Origin: Chloroflexota bacterium
GTDB lineage: Bacteria > Chloroflexota > Anaerolineae > Anaerolineales > DRMV01
Reading direction: 5' to 3'
DNA length: 6,698 nt
Assembly: GCA_013153375.1 (NCBI GenBank)
Contig: JAADEN010000221.1
Location: 1 to 6,698, forward strand
Below the pieces are notes generated by a model. It was not told the DNA's origin, ran no database searches, and was given only the letters and a program-made list of their open reading frames with translations. The position numbers were made by a program, and so were the translations under genes. Shown piece by piece: positions 5,473 to 6,698 of this stretch (positions are counted from its first letter, which is position 1; each line of letters starts with the position of its first letter).

Positions 5473-6402
5473 TCAGCGCCCCGGCGGGAACAGTTCCAGG
5501 CGGGTCTGGGCGTCCACAGGCGTATCAACGCCTTGCAGATATTCCATCTCGCGGCCGTTGACTAACAGACGCCAGCCCTGTTTGAGGCGGTAACTGGGCA
5601 CCACCTCCATCCACAACGCGTCGGGCTTCTCGTGGCCCTCCCAGATCACATCCAGGGCCTCGCGGCGGGCCACAGGATGATAGTTGAAGAACTTGCGCAT
5701 CACATCTTCCACCGTCGCGCCCGGATGCACGGCCACCGCGGTCTCCCGCTGCGGCATCTTGGCCCGCAGCAGGCCGTACACCACCACGGGCACCCGGAAC
5801 TTGCCCTCGTCCAGGTCGCGGGCCACCTGGTAGCCCAACTCCATCTGGTTGAGTTGCACGCTCAGGTACTTGTTCCAGCCCTTCATGGCGCGGGCCACCA
5901 CCTGGCCGTCCAGCCCGGCCTCGCGCATGTAGTCGGCGAACATGGACAGCACCAGCCCGATGGACACCCGCACATAGGCGTGGGGGACATGGATACCGCG
6001 GGGGCCGTGGCCGGCGTGGATGATGCCGGCGCGGAAGAGATAATCCGCGAGTTCCGCGCTGGTGTCCATGCCCAGCGTCCGGGCCAGCCAGATGGTGAAG
6101 AAGCGGCGGCGTTCCTCCAGATGGGCTTCGTCCACCGATTCTTCCCAGCCCAAAATGGCCGCGGTCTCGGGCACCGAACTCAGGTAGTCATAGACATTGG
6201 CCACCAATTCGGTGCCCCGGCGGAACAGGGCCTCCACCGTCTCGGCCATCGCGGCCCAGTCGTCGGGGCCCAGCGCGGCAAAGCGCAGCATGCGTTGCCA
6301 TTCATCGACCGGGTCGGGCTCCAGGCCGTGGAAGAGCAGGCGCTCGTCCGGCACGGACGGCGGGGCCTGGGTTTGCAACAGGTCTTTCCAATCGGTCAAC
6401 AT
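5473..6402 (-). CDS. Protoglobin-type heme domain fused to a MoaD/ThiS-like domain
   Basis: This is a 309-aa cytoplasmic protein with no signal peptide or membrane segment. Residues about 25-195 are helical and resemble the protoglobin / globin-coupled sensor domain. RAGIIHAGHG (124-133) aligns with the proximal-histidine segment of that family (R-x3-H-x2-x-G), making His129 the likely heme ligand. VPHAYVRVSIGLVL (139-152) matches the following helix. Residues about 203-309 look like a MoaD beta-grasp fold: VPVVVYGLLRAKMP, HPGATVEDVMRKFF, then LLVNGREMEYLQGVDTPVD and a final LELFPPGR. MoaD normally ends FPPVxGG for sulfur transfer to molybdopterin or tungstopterin; here the Gly-Gly is absent. 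The adjacent AOR needs a pterin-dithiolene tungsten cofactor, which fits a MoaD-like partner. I infer a heme-controlled adaptor or protective partner; catalytic sulfur carriage looks unlikely. The start at 6402 is chosen over an ATG at 6429 because of its SD. Confidence 0.8.
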   Translation of the reverse strand: MLTDWKDLLQTQAPPSVPDERLLFHGLEPDPVDEWQRMLRFAALGPDDWAAMAETVEALFRRGTELVANVYDYLSSVPETAAILGWEESVDEAHLEERRRFFTIWLARTLGMDTSAELADYLFRAGIIHAGHGPRGIHVPHAYVRVSIGLVLSMFADYMREAGLDGQVVARAMKGWNKYLSVQLNQMELGYQVARDLDEGKFRVPVVVYGLLRAKMPQRETAVAVHPGATVEDVMRKFFNYHPVARREALDVIWEGHEKPDALWMEVVPSYRLKQGWRLLVNGREMEYLQGVDTPVDAQTRLELFPPGR

Positions 6403-6408
6403 GGAGGG

Positions 6409-6415
6409 CTCCTCC
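6409..6415 (-). promoter_or_regulatory. Ribosome binding site deciding the globin-MoaD start
   Basis: GGAGGAG on the minus strand lies 6 nt before the ATG at 6400-6402. The alternative ATG at 6427-6429 sits in the terminator-like U-tract region without an SD. This site overlaps a CCGCGG palindrome (6414-6419) that can pair with copies in the upstream hairpin, so ribosome access may be structure-controlled. Confidence 0.75.
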
Positions 6416-6421
6416 GCGGTT

Positions 6422-6456
6422 AAAAACACCCGCCGCGGCCATCCGCGGCCGCGGCG
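6422..6456 (-). terminator. Intrinsic terminator-like hairpin in the globin leader (attenuator candidate)
   Basis: On the minus strand CGCCGCGG (6456-6449) pairs over 8 bp with CCGCGGCG (6438-6431) around a 10-nt loop. It is followed after 4 nt by TTTTT (6426-6422). It stands only about 20 nt upstream of the globin start and just before its SD. Downstream of a structured leader this fits a regulatory terminator. Otherwise it would end an upstream transcript. Confidence 0.6.
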
Positions 6457-6463
6457 TTATGTT

Positions 6464-6485
6464 CTGCGTGTAGTTTGGCACGCAG
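6464..6485 (-). promoter_or_regulatory. Alternative hairpin competing with the leader stem
   Basis: CTGCGTG (6464-6470) and CACGCAG (6479-6485) form a perfect 7-bp stem with an 8-nt loop. Bases 6479-6485 are the same ones needed for the closing stem of the 6477-6559 fold, so the two structures exclude each other, as expected for a switching RNA. Confidence 0.45.
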
Positions 6486-6559
6486 CCCGAATCTTCTGTC
6501 CGGCCAACTGAGTTGCACATCTTGCCATGGACGCCACCTTCGGGCTTTGGAAGCATGCC
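6477..6559 (-). ncRNA. Structured 5' leader RNA, candidate riboswitch/cis-regulator of globin-AOR genes
   Basis: On the minus strand GGCATGC (6559-6553) pairs with GCGTGCC (6483-6477) over 7 bp with one G-U wobble. Six bulged nt follow on one side, then AGCCCGAA (6546-6539) pairs perfectly over 8 bp with TTCGGGCT (6491-6484), directly stacked on the first stem. Inside, GTCC/GGAC (6532-6529 with 6501-6498) and a bulged GGC-AA/TTGCC helix can extend the rod. The wobble is G-U only on the minus strand (C-A on plus), so the RNA strand is minus. It lies between a promoter candidate and an attenuator-like terminator. I could not match it to a riboswitch class I know. A Moco/Tuco-type RNA is attractive from the AOR and MoaD context, but I cannot align it to the consensus I remember. 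Confidence 0.5.
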
Positions 6560-6579
6560 TCGCACGCTTCGCGTGCTTA

Positions 6580-6608
6580 AAAATAGCACATTCCGCCGCC
6601 TAAGGCAA
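6580..6608 (-). promoter_or_regulatory. Promoter candidate for the leader and globin-AOR unit
   Basis: The minus strand shows TTGCCT (6608-6603), a 17-nt spacer, and TATTTT (6585-6580) preceded by TGC, an extended -10. Transcription would begin near 6573, giving a leader of about 170 nt. The elements overlap a terminator-like hairpin, so one of the two readings may be wrong. Confidence 0.4.
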
Positions 6609-6627
6609 GGGCTGGGCGGCGGAGTGT
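6588..6627 (-). terminator. Long hairpin with T-run, terminator of an upstream transcript
   Basis: Bases 6588-6600 pair with 6615-6627 over 13 positions (CCGCCGCC core; one position is G-U on plus, A-C on minus) around a 14-nt loop. On the minus strand the stem is followed by GCTATTTTTAA, a reasonable U-tract. It would end a minus-strand gene lying to the right. The plus side is followed by ATTTCAGTTT, so bidirectional use is possible. Confidence 0.5.
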
Positions 6628-6635
6628 ATTTCAGT

Positions 6636-6698
6636 TTAGTCGGTGCATGAATCGGTTGCGGAGACGGAGGAGGGAGGGCTGGGTGGGTAGCGGTCCGT
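6636..6698 (-). CDS. Possible C-terminal tail of an unseen upstream gene
   Basis: One minus frame is open from the right edge for 20 codons and stops at TAA (6636-6638), 8 nt before the terminator-like hairpin. The tail would read TDRYPPSPPSSVSATDSCTD, a Pro/Ser-rich stretch of low information. Placement before a terminator is the main support. It could equally be non-coding. Confidence 0.2.
   Translation of the reverse strand, partial: TDRYPPSPPSSVSATDSCTD

Noticed and set aside
5632..6423. 263-aa plus-strand open frame
   Set aside because: It is antisense to the globin-MoaD gene and has no motif or ribosome binding site of note.
6477..6559. tRNA-like reading of the 83-nt fold (7-bp outer stem)
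   Set aside because: The 7-bp closing stem recalls an acceptor stem, but there is no T-arm GTTCNANNC sequence, no D-arm pattern and no plausible anticodon arm.
6302..6589. 95-aa minus-strand frame spanning the leader into the globin gene
   Set aside because: It overlaps the structured leader and the start of the globin gene in another frame, has no SD, and shows no recognisable domain.
1..6698. CRISPR arrays, insertion sequences, integrase or transfer signs
   Set aside because: I found no regularly spaced repeats, transposase or integrase frame, terminal inverted repeats or tRNA attachment site.

Overview
The window is GC-rich (roughly two thirds G+C by eye), and every gene I can support lies on the minus strand. 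Gene content suggests an anaerobic or facultative bacterium, most likely Chloroflexota (Anaerolineae-like). The evidence is a zinc-ribbon/transmembrane/LysM protein with long Thr-Pro linkers, a DegV protein, and a tungsten-type aldehyde:ferredoxin oxidoreductase (AOR). The phylum is an inference from protein style, not proven.

Read in the direction of transcription (right to left), the window opens with a possible C-terminal tail of an unseen gene and a terminator-like hairpin (6588-6698). A leader of about 170 nt follows (about 6573 to 6403). It has an extended -10 promoter candidate, an 83-nt segment able to fold into nested 7 bp and 8 bp stems, a competing 7 bp hairpin, and an intrinsic-terminator-like hairpin with a U5 tract placed just before a strong Shine-Dalgarno (SD) sequence. 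This is the layout of a riboswitch or attenuator.

The leader precedes a two-gene unit. The first gene encodes an unusual fusion of a protoglobin-type heme domain with a MoaD/ThiS-like beta-grasp domain whose C-terminus lacks the usual Gly-Gly. The second encodes a full-length AOR with all four cluster cysteines. A strong 11 bp hairpin follows the AOR gene. The pairing suggests a heme gas-sensing or protective partner coupled to an oxygen-sensitive tungstopterin enzyme and its pterin-sulfur chemistry. This is the most interesting system in the window.

Downstream lies an AT-rich promoter region (about 3392-3480), then an alpha-oxoamine synthase (AONS/KBL/SPT superfamily), a DegV-family fatty-acid-binding protein, and a membrane-anchored LysM protein that runs off the left edge. 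These three are collinear with gaps of 90 and 55 bp. Each gap has its own -10-like element, so they may be separate or overlapping transcription units. The long plus-strand open frames are antisense shadows of these genes.
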